Assembly: GCA_964560135.1 (NCBI GenBank)
Contig: CAZLKN010000078.1
Location: 1 to 11,941, forward strand
DNA from: CAZLKN01 sp964560135
GTDB lineage: Bacteria; Actinomycetota; JAICYB01
Direction of reading: 5' to 3'
Length of the DNA stretch: 11,941 nucleotides
Each line of letters begins with the position of its first letter. The first letter of the stretch is position 1. A program made the position numbers and the translations under genes. Positions 1-7,116 of this stretch are shown here, one piece after another. The notes beneath the pieces were generated by a model. It saw only the letters and a program-made list of their open reading frames with translations, did no database searches and was not told the DNA's origin.

Positions 1-117
1 GAGGCCGACGCGCCCGACGGGCTGGTGCTGGTGCGCGGGCCCGACGGGCCGGTCGGCGTGTTCGAGGGCCGGGAGGGTATCGTTCGGCCGGTCACCGTCC
101 TCGGGAGGCAGGCGTGA
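1..117 (+). CDS. truB: tRNA pseudouridine(55) synthase TruB, C-terminal end (partial)
   Basis: The window opens inside an open frame that runs 38 codons to a TGA at 115-117. The tail reads GPVGVFEGREGIVRPVTVLG, which resembles the small C-terminal domain of actinobacterial TruB, where a residue pattern like 'G.....G..LRPVTVL' ends the protein. TruB makes pseudouridine-55 in the T-loop of tRNA. The catalytic domain lies outside the window, so the call rests on this short tail and on position: truB directly before ribF is a common bacterial arrangement. The stop overlaps the ribF start (TGATG), which suggests translational coupling. Another short C-terminal domain cannot be excluded. Confidence 0.6.
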   Translation, partial: EADAPDGLVLVRGPDGPVGVFEGREGIVRPVTVLGRQA

Positions 118-1043
118 TGGAGGTCGTGCACGGGCTCGGCCGGCGGGTCTCGTCCAAACCGACGTGGGCCACGGTCGGCACCTTCGACGGGGTCCACCGC
201 GGCCATGCCGCGCTGCACGCCACCGTGGTGGATCGTGCTCGGGGGGCCGGAGCCGTCCCGGCGGTGGTCACCTTCGACCGTCATCCGCTCGAGACCCTGG
301 CCCCCGACCGGGCCCCCTGCCGGCTGGCCACCCTCGAGCAGCGCCTGGGATTCCTGTCCGAGGAGGGCATCGAGCTGGTGCTCGTCCTGCCGTTCACCGG
401 GGAGGTCGCAGCCCTCGAGGCCGAGGAGTTCGTCCGGGCGGTTCTGATGGAGACGCTCAACGCCTCCGGCGTGGTGGTGGGCGAGGACTTCCGGTTCGGA
501 CACGGCCGCCGGGGCGATGTCGGGATGCTCCGCGAGCTGGGGGCCGGGTGCGGCTTCACCGTGGAGACCCTCCCGCTGGTGGAGGACGGAGGACAGCGGA
601 TCTCGTCCACGCAGATCCGGCGGCTGGTCGGCACCGGCGACGTGGCGCAGGCCGCGACGCTCCTCGGACGCGGGTACCGGCTCGCCGGCGAGGTCGTGCG
701 GGGAGAGGGACGCGGCCACGGCATCGGGTTTCCGACCCTCAACCTGGCCCCCCACGAACGGGCGTGCCTGCCCGGCAACGGGGTCTACGCCGGCTGGTGG
801 TTGTGGGGGGAGCGGCGCATGCCGGGGGTGATCAACGCCGGCGTGCGGCCCACCTTCACCCCCGACCCGGCCCCCGTGATCGAGATCCACGTCTTCGATC
901 TCGACGAGGACGTCTACGGCGAGCACGGCGAGATCGAGTTCACGCAGCGCCTTCGCGACGAGGAGCGGTTCCCGTCCGTCGATGCGCTCGTGGCGCAGAT
1001 CCGGCGGGACGCCGACCAGGCACGGAGCATCCTCGGGTCCTAG
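117..1043 (+). CDS. ribF: Bifunctional riboflavin kinase / FAD synthetase RibF
   Basis: RibF phosphorylates riboflavin to FMN and then adenylylates FMN to FAD in the cytoplasm. The protein is 308 residues from the ATG, the usual family length. The N-terminal nucleotidyltransferase domain shows GTFDGVHRGH (residues 21-30, with the HxGH nucleotide-binding motif at 27-30), VVVGEDFRFGHGRRGD (about 119-134) and ISSTQIR (162-168). The C-terminal riboflavin kinase domain shows GRGHGIGFPTLNL (198-210, PTxN motif) and INAGVRPTF (239-247). I chose ATG at 117, which overlaps the upstream stop and lies 8 bases after GGGAGG (103-108). A GTG at 114 in the same frame would add one residue and sits closer to the ribosome site. 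Both catalytic halves look complete. Confidence 0.95.
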   Translation: MEVVHGLGRRVSSKPTWATVGTFDGVHRGHAALHATVVDRARGAGAVPAVVTFDRHPLETLAPDRAPCRLATLEQRLGFLSEEGIELVLVLPFTGEVAALEAEEFVRAVLMETLNASGVVVGEDFRFGHGRRGDVGMLRELGAGCGFTVETLPLVEDGGQRISSTQIRRLVGTGDVAQAATLLGRGYRLAGEVVRGEGRGHGIGFPTLNLAPHERACLPGNGVYAGWWLWGERRMPGVINAGVRPTFTPDPAPVIEIHVFDLDEDVYGEHGEIEFTQRLRDEERFPSVDALVAQIRRDADQARSILGS

Positions 1044-1086
1044 GATCACCCTCCACCCCGGACGGCACCGCGGGTGGCTCCGGGTG

Positions 1087-1095
1087 TGTCATAAT
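1087..1095 (+). promoter_or_regulatory. Probable extended -10 promoter of rpsO
   Basis: TGT followed by CATAAT matches the extended -10 form TGN-TATAAT at five of six hexamer positions. It lies 34 bases before the rpsO start codon, in the 86-base gap after ribF. No good -35 hexamer is visible 16-18 bases upstream, which is normal for extended -10 promoters. Transcription would start near 1102 and give a short leader. Confidence 0.45.
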
Positions 1096-1129
1096 CGGGA
1101 GAATCCAGCCTGACCCAAGGAGTATCGGT

Positions 1130-1405
1130 GTGTCCATAGGATTGACCAGGGAGCGCAAGCAGGAACTCGTCGAGGAGTTCCGCGTCCACGAGTCCGACTC
1201 CGGTTCGGCGGATGTGCAGATCGCCATCCTCACCGAACGGATCAAACAGCTCACCGAGCACGTGCGGACCCACAAGAAGGATCACCACACGCGGCTCGGC
1301 CTGCTGAAACTGAACGAGCGCCGGAAGCGGCTGCTGAGCTATCTCAAGCGCGAGGATTTCGACCGCTACAAGACCGTCATCGAGCGGCTCGGTCTCCGCA
1401 GGTAG
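1130..1405 (+). CDS. rpsO: 30S ribosomal protein S15
   Basis: S15 binds the central domain of 16S rRNA and is an early protein in small-subunit assembly. The 91-residue product is close to the family's usual 89 and carries its hallmarks: the N-terminal LTRERKQELVEEF, then SGSADVQIAILTERI (about 25-39), the THKKDHHTRLGLLKL stretch (about 48-62) and RRKRLLSYL with the C-terminal RYKTVIERLGLRR. The start is GTG at 1130, preceded by AAGGAG at 1117-1122 with a spacing of 7. The same frame is open far upstream through ribF, but that part is a shadow of ribF. An intrinsic terminator follows directly, so most rpsO transcripts should end before pnp, the classic rpsO-pnp arrangement. Confidence 0.97.
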   Translation: MSIGLTRERKQELVEEFRVHESDSGSADVQIAILTERIKQLTEHVRTHKKDHHTRLGLLKLNERRKRLLSYLKREDFDRYKTVIERLGLRR

Positions 1406-1411
1406 CACCCG

Positions 1412-1440
1412 ACGGGGAGCCTCGACGGCTCCCCGTTTTC
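1412..1440 (+). terminator. Intrinsic terminator after rpsO
   Basis: A perfect 9-bp GC-rich stem, CGGGGAGCC (1413-1421) with GGCTCCCCG (1427-1435), has a five-base loop, extends by an A-T pair (1412/1436) and ends in a T run (1436-1439). It begins seven bases after the rpsO stop. It is the clearest rho-independent terminator in the window. Read-through, or a separate promoter not identified here, must supply pnp. Confidence 0.85.
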
Positions 1441-1535
1441 CGTATATCGGGGGATGGCAGTACCGGACGTCGGGTAACAGCAAACGGATTGACCCGGCAT
1501 AGACCTCGCGGTGAGAGGGGGCGACGGGGGCCAGT

Positions 1536-1590
1536 TGTCAGTCGAGAGTCCTGGAGCAGATGAACCAGGGTTCCCAACTGAGAACTGACA
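1536..1590 (+). promoter_or_regulatory. Two-stem hairpin in the pnp leader
   Basis: The 230 bases between rpsO and pnp hold no gene. Within them TGTCAGT (1536-1542) pairs perfectly with ACTGACA (1584-1590). Inside that, GAGTCCTGG (1546-1554) pairs with CCAGGGTTC (1565-1573) through 9 bp including two G-U pairs, around a ten-base loop. A competing outer pairing, CAGTT (1532-1536) with AACTG (1576-1580), is also possible. In Escherichia coli the pnp leader hairpin is cut by RNase III and PNPase then represses its own translation; a similar role here is inferred from position only. A TTGACC at 1489-1494 has no convincing -10 partner. Confidence 0.45.
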
Positions 1591-1635
1591 CCCGCGCTTC
1601 CTCCCCGCTCCAACGAGAAGGAGGTTCCGCATCTC

Positions 1636-3837
1636 ATGACTTTGAAGCGCGTGGAGCAACAGATCGATTCCCGGACGATCACACTCGAGACCGGGAAGCT
1701 CGCGAAACTCGCCGACGGCGCCGTCACGATCACCTGCGGCGAGACCGTCGTGCTCGTCACCGGGGTGGCGTCGCCCAGCCTGCGGGAGGGCATCGATTTC
1801 TTCCCGCTCACCGTCGACATCGAGGAGCGCGTGTACGCGGTGGGTCGCATCCCCGGCTCCGTCCTGCGGCGCGAGGGGCGCCCGTCGGAGAAGGCCACGC
1901 TGACCGCACGGCTCACCGACCGGCCGCTACGCCCGTCGTTCCCGGAGTGGTTCCGTCACGACGTCCAGGTGATCGCCACCGTCCTGCAGGTCGACGGTGA
2001 GAACCAGTTCGACGTCCACTGCATCACCGCCGCCTCCGCGGCCCTGCTCCTCGGCGGGGTTCCCTTCACCGGGCCGATCTCGGGCGCGCGGGTCGCGCAC
2101 ATCCGGGGCCGGTGGGTGCCGTTCCCGACCTACTCCGAGATGGACCAGGCCACGATGGAGCTCGTCGTCGCGGGCCGCATCTCCGACGACGGCGGCGACG
2201 TCGACGTCCTGATGGTCGAGGCCGGCGGCTTCGAGCACACGTGGCGCCTGATCACCGAGGAGGGGGCTCCCAAGCCCACCGAGGACGTCCTCGTCGAGGG
2301 CCTCGACGAGGCCAAGAAGATCATCCGTCAGCTCTGCGAAGCCCAGAAGGGCCTCGCCGCCCAGTGCGAGATCCCCGAGCGCGAGTGGATCCGCACCGTC
2401 GAGTTCGAGGACGACGTGCTCGAGCGTGTCACCGCCGTCGCGAAGGACCGCCTCTCCGGCGCCCTGACCGTGGCCTCGAAGGAGGCGCGCAACACGGAGC
2501 TCGACAAGATCAAGCAGGAGACCGTCGAGCAGCTCGCCGGGGAGTTCCCCGAGCGCGAGAAGGAGATCAAGGCGGCTCTCCGCTCGATCCAGAAGAAGAC
2601 GATCCGCAAGCGCATCGTCGACGACGGCGTGCGCATCGACGGCCGAGGCCCGGCGGACATCCGTCCGCTGTCGGCGGAGGTCGGGCTGCTCAACCGGGCC
2701 CACGGCACCGGACTCTTCGAGCGGGGCGAGACCCAGGCGATGTCGATCACGACGCTGGCGATGCCCCGGATGGAGCAGTACATCGGTGTGGACGAGCTCC
2801 AGGAGAAGACCAAGCGGTACATGCACCACTACAACTTCCCGCCCTTCTCCACCGGGGAGGCCTATCCGATGCGCGGCCCCCGCCGGCGTGAGATCGGCCA
2901 CGGCGCCCTCGCCGAGAAGGCGGTGCTCCCCGTGCTGCCCTCCGAGGACGACTTCCCCTACGCGATCCGCGTGGTCTCGGAGGTGCTCCAGTCCAACGGG
3001 TCCACGTCGATGGCCTCCACCTGCGCGGCGTGCCTGTCGCTCATGGACGCCGGCGTCCCGGTGAAGGACATCGTCGGCGGGATCGCCATGGGCCTGATCG
3101 CCCAGGACGGCAACTACGTGACCCTCACCGACATCCTGGGGGCCGAGGACGCCTACGGCGACATGGACTTCAAGGTCACCGGCACCGAGAGCTTCGTCAC
3201 GGCGCTGCAGCTCGACACGAAGACCACCGGGATCCCCACCGAGGTGCTGAAGCGGGCCCTCGACCAGGCGAAGGACGCCCGGATGAAGGTGATCGGGGTC
3301 ATGCGCGAGGCGCTGTCCGCCCCGCGTCCGGAGCTCAGCCAGTTCGCTCCGCGGATCATGGTCGAGGTGATCCCCGTCGACAAGATCGGCGAGTTGATCG
3401 GGCCCAAGGGCAAGAACATCAACGAGATCGTCGAGAAGAGCGGTGCCCAGATCGACATCGAGGACGACGGCCGCGTGCTGATCGCCTCCACGGATCAGGA
3501 GACCTCGGATCGGGCCCTCAAGATGGTGCGGGACATCGTCAATCCGCAGCCGATGGAGATCGGCCAGGAGTTCGACGGCACGGTCGTGAAGACCACCGAC
3601 TTCGGGGCCTTCGTGTCGCTGCTGCCGGGCAAGGACGGTCTCGTGCACATCTCCAAGCTCGGACGCGGCAAGCGGGTCAACAAGGTCGAGGACGTCGTGA
3701 AGGTCGGCGACCGCCTGCGGGTGAAGATCCAGGAGATCCGTCCCGACGGGAAGCTGTCGCTGGTGCCGGCCGACGAGGGCGACGAGCGCTCCGGGGAGCT
3801 CGAAGACGCCCGCAGCGGCGGAGGCGACCAGGAATAG
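1636..3837 (+). CDS. pnp: Polyribonucleotide nucleotidyltransferase (PNPase)
   Basis: PNPase degrades RNA 3'-to-5' with phosphate, releasing nucleoside diphosphates, and works in the cytoplasm as a ring-shaped trimer. The 733-residue product shows all expected parts in order: a first RNase PH domain (about 10-145), the all-helical linker (about 240-320), a second catalytic RNase PH domain (about 325-545) with NFPPFSTGEAYPM, RRREIGHGALAEKAVLP, SNGSTSMA (453-460) and the acidic active-site stretch DILGAEDAYGDMDF (499-512), a KH domain with IGPKGKNIN (588-596), and an S1 domain with DFGAFVSLLPGKDGLVHISKL (655-675). ATG at 1636 follows AAGGAGG (1618-1624) with a spacing of 11. No key motif is missing. 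The stop is one base before the next start. Confidence 0.98.
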   Translation: MTLKRVEQQIDSRTITLETGKLAKLADGAVTITCGETVVLVTGVASPSLREGIDFFPLTVDIEERVYAVGRIPGSVLRREGRPSEKATLTARLTDRPLRPSFPEWFRHDVQVIATVLQVDGENQFDVHCITAASAALLLGGVPFTGPISGARVAHIRGRWVPFPTYSEMDQATMELVVAGRISDDGGDVDVLMVEAGGFEHTWRLITEEGAPKPTEDVLVEGLDEAKKIIRQLCEAQKGLAAQCEIPEREWIRTVEFEDDVLERVTAVAKDRLSGALTVASKEARNTELDKIKQETVEQLAGEFPEREKEIKAALRSIQKKTIRKRIVDDGVRIDGRGPADIRPLSAEVGLLNRAHGTGLFERGETQAMSITTLAMPRMEQYIGVDELQEKTKRYMHHYNFPPFSTGEAYPMRGPRRREIGHGALAEKAVLPVLPSEDDFPYAIRVVSEVLQSNGSTSMASTCAACLSLMDAGVPVKDIVGGIAMGLIAQDGNYVTLTDILGAEDAYGDMDFKVTGTESFVTALQLDTKTTGIPTEVLKRALDQAKDARMKVIGVMREALSAPRPELSQFAPRIMVEVIPVDKIGELIGPKGKNINEIVEKSGAQIDIEDDGRVLIASTDQETSDRALKMVRDIVNPQPMEIGQEFDGTVVKTTDFGAFVSLLPGKDGLVHISKLGRGKRVNKVEDVVKVGDRLRVKIQEIRPDGKLSLVPADEGDERSGELEDARSGGGDQE

Positions 3838-3838
3838 C

Positions 3839-5113
3839 GTGAGCCGCCAGGCCGTCCCCTTCGAGCGGTCTGAGCCGCTCCCCGGCGTCAGGGTCGTCAC
3901 CGAACGGATGCCGCACGTCCGTTCGGCGTCGGTCGGGCTGTGGGTCGACGTCGGCTCGCGCGACGAGCCCGACCCGATCGCCGGGGCCTCGCACCTGCTC
4001 GAGCATCTGCTCTTCAAGGGGACGCCGACCCGCAGCGCCAGGGACATCGCCGACGCGATCGATGCCGTCGGCGGTGAGCTGAACGCCTACTCGGGCCACG
4101 AGCACACCTGCTACTACGCGCGTGTGCTCGACACCGACCTCACCCTGGGCGCCGACGTCCTGCTCGACATGTTCTCCCACGCCCTGCTGCGCGACGACGA
4201 CCTGGAGGCCGAGCGCAAGGTCGTGCTCGAGGAGCTGCACATGGCCGCCGACGTCCCCGAGGACCGCGTCCACGACCTGTTCGCGGAGCGCGCGTGGCCC
4301 GGGCATCCGCTGGGCCGTCCGATCATCGGCACCGCCGAGACGGTGGGTTCGATCGACCGCGGGGCGCTGGCCCGCTTCTACGGCGAGGGCTACAACCCGT
4401 CGAGGCTCGTGGTGGCGGCGGCGGGCAACGTCGACCACGACACCGTGGTCGCGCACGTGATCCGGGGTCTCGACCGGCCCGGGAGCGGCCCGTTCGCCCG
4501 TACGCCGTCCCCACCCGTCAGGGAGGGCGCGGTGGCGGCCTACGAGACGCGGACCACCGAGCAGGTCAACATCGTCTGGGGCGGCAACGGGATCCCGCGG
4601 CGTGACCCCGACCGGTACGCGCTGTCGGTCTTCAATGCGCTGTTCGGCGGCTCGATGTCCTCGCGGCTGTTCCAGGAGGTCCGCGAGAACCGGGGTCTCA
4701 CCTATTCGGTGTACTCCGGCTACAACAGCTACACCGAGTGCGGCCTGTTCGACGTGTACGCCGGCACCCAGGAGGGCAACGCCGCCACGGTGCTGGAGAT
4801 CGTCCGCGAGCAGGCCGCCGACGTGGCCGGCGGCAGTCTCACCCCCGAGGAGGTCGAGCGCGCCAAGGGCCACGTGAAGGGCGGCCTGGTGCTGTCGATG
4901 GACGACCCCGGGGGCCGGATGTTCCGTATCGGGCGTGCCGAGCTGCTCCACAAGGAGATCCTGAGCGTGGACGAGCTTCTGCGCCGGGTGGACGAGGTCA
5001 CCGTGGACGACGTCCAGCGGGTCGCGCAGCGGCTGTTCGGCGGCGAGTTCGTGCTGTCCTGCGTGGGCCCGGTAGCCGAGGGCACGCTCGACCGGTTCGT
5101 GGATCCGCTCTAA
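3839..5113 (+). CDS. M16 family zinc metallopeptidase (pitrilysin / processing-peptidase type)
   Basis: The 424-residue product is a single-chain M16B-type peptidase. It has the inverted zinc motif HLLEH (residues 52-56), with the third zinc ligand in VVLEELHM (glutamates 131 and 132), the GGELNAYSGHEHTCYYARVL strand region (78-97), and the C-terminal half motif LFGGSMSSRLFQEVRENRGL followed by TYSVYSGY (about 268-295). No signal peptide is visible, so it is probably cytoplasmic. The GTG at 3839 lies one base after the pnp stop with AGGA just upstream, so it is probably co-transcribed and coupled. Peptidases of this family follow pnp in many actinobacteria; the physiological substrate is not known from sequence. 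Confidence 0.93.
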   Translation: MSRQAVPFERSEPLPGVRVVTERMPHVRSASVGLWVDVGSRDEPDPIAGASHLLEHLLFKGTPTRSARDIADAIDAVGGELNAYSGHEHTCYYARVLDTDLTLGADVLLDMFSHALLRDDDLEAERKVVLEELHMAADVPEDRVHDLFAERAWPGHPLGRPIIGTAETVGSIDRGALARFYGEGYNPSRLVVAAAGNVDHDTVVAHVIRGLDRPGSGPFARTPSPPVREGAVAAYETRTTEQVNIVWGGNGIPRRDPDRYALSVFNALFGGSMSSRLFQEVRENRGLTYSVYSGYNSYTECGLFDVYAGTQEGNAATVLEIVREQAADVAGGSLTPEEVERAKGHVKGGLVLSMDDPGGRMFRIGRAELLHKEILSVDELLRRVDEVTVDDVQRVAQRLFGGEFVLSCVGPVAEGTLDRFVDPL

Positions 5114-5129
5114 CCAGGGAGGTCGCGGG

Positions 5130-5660
5130 ATGCCGACGCGGGTGGGGGTCTTCGGCGCGCTGGGCAAGATGGGCACGGCGGTGCTCGCCGCCGTGGAGGC
5201 CGATGCCGACCTCGAGCTCGTGGCGGCCGTCGATCCGGCTTTCGAGGGGGTCGACGACGGCTCGGAGGTGCGGTGGTCCACGGGGGGCGAGGCGCTGGTC
5301 GAGGCGGGNNNNNNNNNNNNNNNNNNNNNNNNNNNNNNNNNNNNNNNNNNNNNNNNNNNNNNNNNNNNNNNNNNNNNNNNNNNNNNNNNNNNNNNNNNNN
5401 NNNNNNNNGCGGCCGGCGAGGAGGAGAAGCTCCCGGGGGCCCGGGGCGCGATGGTCGGTGGGGTGCGGGTGCATTCGGTGCGCCTCCAGGGCCTCGTCGC
5501 GCACCAGGAGGTCGTCCTCGGGGGGCCGGGCCAGATGCTGACGATCCGCCACGACTCGATCGACCGCGCCTCGTTCATGCCGGGGGTCGTGCTGGCGGCC
5601 AAACGGGTGGCGTCACTCCCGGGCCTGACCGTGGGCCTGGAGCACCTGCTGGACTCGTAG
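5130..5660 (+). CDS. dapB: 4-hydroxy-tetrahydrodipicolinate reductase DapB, interrupted by an assembly gap
   Basis: DapB reduces the DapA product with NAD(P)H on the way to diaminopimelate and lysine. The N-terminal 59 residues carry the dinucleotide-binding motif VGVFGALGKMG (G9, G12, G15) and the following strand LELVAAVDP. The C-terminal part after the gap ends in the family pattern: GGVRVHSVRLQGLVAHQEV, IRHDSIDRASFMPGVVLAA, then a tail ending GLEHLLDS. The middle, including the usual catalytic HHxxKxDAPSGTA stretch, lies in the 100 N. The family is about 245-270 residues, so about 100 residues (300 bases) are missing rather than 100 bases. ATG at 5130 follows GGGAGG (5117-5122) by 7 bases. 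There is no evidence that the gene itself is broken. Confidence 0.88.
   Translation: MPTRVGVFGALGKMGTAVLAAVEADADLELVAAVDPAFEGVDDGSEVRWSTGGEALVEAXXXXXXXXXXXXXXXXXXXXXXXXXXXXXXXXXXAAGEEEKLPGARGAMVGGVRVHSVRLQGLVAHQEVVLGGPGQMLTIRHDSIDRASFMPGVVLAAKRVASLPGLTVGLEHLLDS
5309..5408. other. 100-N scaffold gap inside dapB
   Basis: Exactly 100 N stand between two parts of dapB. The round number is the usual placeholder for a gap of unknown length, and the missing protein length argues that about 300 bases are absent. Coordinates after this point are therefore nominal. Confidence 0.95.
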
Positions 5661-5661
5661 C

Positions 5662-5689
5662 CCCCGGTCTTCACCTCGGGAGGCCGGGG
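5662..5689 (+). terminator. Hairpin after dapB, possible weak terminator
   Basis: CCCCGGTCT (5662-5670) pairs with AGGCCGGGG (5681-5689) through 9 bp with one G-U pair and a ten-base loop, directly after the dapB stop. The bases that follow (CCTTGTCGGG) are not a T run, so termination may be weak or depend on another factor. It marks the end of the conserved cluster. Confidence 0.5.
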
Positions 5690-5702
5690 CCTTGTCGGGC
5701 CC

Positions 5703-5745
5703 TGTGGCAGGAAATCGGCCAGTAGATGGTGGATTTCCTGCCACA
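5703..5745. promoter_or_regulatory. Perfect 14-bp inverted repeat, likely operator of the ATPase gene
   Basis: TGTGGCAGGAAATC (5703-5716) and GATTTCCTGCCACA (5732-5745) are perfect reverse complements with a 15-base spacer. The right arm ends at the base just before the extended -10 of the next gene, so a dimer bound here would cover the -35 region. The neighbouring ATPase contains a winged-helix-like middle part, which makes autorepression plausible but unproven. As RNA it could also form a stem, but with no T run it is a poor terminator. Confidence 0.6.
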
Positions 5746-5760
5746 TGATACCCTGGCTCC
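5746..5760 (+). promoter_or_regulatory. Extended -10 of a leaderless promoter for the ATPase gene
   Basis: TGA followed by TACCCT (5749-5754) fits the actinobacterial extended -10 (TGN-TANNNT). Six bases separate the hexamer from the A of ATG 5761, so transcription should begin at or very near the start codon. The bases before the ATG hold no ribosome-binding site, which supports a leaderless mRNA. No -35 hexamer is evident. Confidence 0.5.
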
Positions 5761-6999
5761 ATGGACCTCTTGCCACGGCTGGCGGCGCCTCTGGTCCGGC
5801 GGGCGTTGTCCGACACCCCCGTCGTCGTCGTGCAGGGCCCGCGGCAGGCGGGCAAGAGCACGCTGGTCCGCTCCTTCGTCGGCCACGGGCATCTCACGGA
5901 CCTCGTCACGTTGGATGACCTCGATGTGCGAGCCGCCGCCCAAGCCGACCCCCAGGGTTTCATCGCCGGATTGGGCAAGGGAGCTGTGATCGACGAGGCG
6001 CAACGTGTGCCGGACATCGTGCTGGCGATCAAAGCCGCCGTCGACCGGGACCGGCAGCCCGGACGATTCCTGCTGACCGGCTCGGCGAATCCTTTCCACC
6101 GTCAAGAGGAGACGCTTGCCGGCAGGCGCGAGGACGTCGACATGTGGCCCTTCGTTCAGGCCGAGCTCGAACGCCGGAGCAGCTCACTGGTTGATGACCT
6201 CTTCGATGAGGACCCTCGTGAGCGCCTGGGCAGGGCGACCGCCATCGGCCGCGAGGACGTCCTCCACCGAGCACTACGTGGCGGATTCCCCGAAGCGGTG
6301 GCCAGGCGGCAGCTCGATCGACGGCACGCCTGGTTCCGCAACTACGTGACCGAGGTGATCCGTTCGGAGATCGCCGGGCTGGCCTCCATCGAAGGGCTGC
6401 TCGACCTCCCGAAGCTGCTTCGACTGATCGCCCACCGCAACGCCGGACTCCTCAACGTGGCGAGGTTGGCACGGGACGCCGATCTGTCCCCTCAGACGGC
6501 GCGACGCTATCTGGCGCTGCTCATCGAGACCTTTCTCGTGATGCTGATCCCCTCATGGACGCGTAGTGGCCGCAAGCGGCTGGTCAAGTCTCCGAAGGCC
6601 GTGATCACCGACAGCGGCCTCATGGCCTATCTCGCCGACCTCTCCGTGGAGCGGCTCGAACGGATGCCCGAGCTCACCGGCCCGCTGCTCGAGGGATTCG
6701 TGCTCACGGAGTTGCGGCGACTCGCCGGCTGGTCGGTAGCGCGGCCGACGCTTCTCCATTTCCGGACAGAGCAAGGCCGCGAGGTCGACGCCGTGCTCGA
6801 AGACCGCCGAGGGCGGGTCGTCGGAGTCGAAGTGAAGGCCGGGATCACCGTTACCGCTCAGGACTTCCAAAGCCTGCGGACGCTCGCGGAGGTCGCGGGG
6901 GCCGACTTCCATCTGGGCATCGTCCTACATCCCGGTCGATCCAACGTCGCCTTCGGAGATCGGCTGTGGTCCGTTCCGATGTCGTTGCTGTGGTCCTGA
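5761..6999 (+). CDS. AAA family ATPase with DUF4143 / PD-(D/E)XK-like C-terminal domain
   Basis: The 412-residue product has the layout of the widespread AAA ATPase plus DUF4143 family, whose cellular role is largely unknown. Walker A is GPRQAGKST (26-34), Walker B is AVIDEAQ (75-81, with D78 and E79) and a sensor-like LLTGSAN lies at 104-110. The middle part (about 220-280) contains LLNVARLARDADLSPQTARRY, consistent with a winged helix. The C-terminal region carries FRTEQGREVD (D343) followed by VGVEVKAG (E357, K359), a PD-(D/E)XK nuclease-type core. No membrane segment is seen. It stands alone behind its own operator and leaderless promoter, about 100 bases after dapB. Relatives are often single accessory genes. 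Whether the nuclease core cuts DNA cannot be read from sequence. Confidence 0.9.
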   Translation: MDLLPRLAAPLVRRALSDTPVVVVQGPRQAGKSTLVRSFVGHGHLTDLVTLDDLDVRAAAQADPQGFIAGLGKGAVIDEAQRVPDIVLAIKAAVDRDRQPGRFLLTGSANPFHRQEETLAGRREDVDMWPFVQAELERRSSSLVDDLFDEDPRERLGRATAIGREDVLHRALRGGFPEAVARRQLDRRHAWFRNYVTEVIRSEIAGLASIEGLLDLPKLLRLIAHRNAGLLNVARLARDADLSPQTARRYLALLIETFLVMLIPSWTRSGRKRLVKSPKAVITDSGLMAYLADLSVERLERMPELTGPLLEGFVLTELRRLAGWSVARPTLLHFRTEQGREVDAVLEDRRGRVVGVEVKAGITVTAQDFQSLRTLAEVAGADFHLGIVLHPGRSNVAFGDRLWSVPMSLLWS

Positions 7000-7059
7000 G
7001 CGTCTCACAGGACATTGGCAAGGAAGGATTAGAGGCGACAGATCAGAGGAGGGTCGCGG

Positions 7060-7116
7060 GTGCGCTACAGCACGCCTTGTGGGATCGCTTCCGATGTGGG
7101 TGAGAGAACACCGTAG
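7060..7116 (+). other. Possible 18-codon upstream ORF overlapping the next gene's start
   Basis: A strong ribosome site, GAGGAGGG (about 7046-7053), stands seven bases before GTG 7060. That start opens only 18 codons, ending in TAG at 7114-7116. It lies in another frame and overlaps the first codons of the membrane-protein gene. Either translation of the longer gene is coupled to this short frame, or the ribosome site is fortuitous. The peptide resembles nothing I recognise. Confidence 0.25.

Noticed and set aside
1489..1517. TTGACC as -35 of a pnp promoter
   Set aside because: The matching -10 position reads TGAGAG, a poor hexamer; the source of pnp transcription stays unresolved.
1927..4047. 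Very long open frame on the minus strand opposite pnp (and similar ones at 3677-5776 and 10451-11806)
   Set aside because: These arise from the GC-rich codon bias of the true genes on the other strand or of overlapping frames. They lack domains and ribosome sites, and some run through the N gap.
5761..6999. Reading the ATPase as half of a toxin-antitoxin pair
   Set aside because: No small partner gene lies beside it; it stands alone with its own promoter.
7015..7043. TTGGCA as -35 of a promoter for the membrane-protein gene
   Set aside because: The bases 16-18 further on give no acceptable -10 hexamer.
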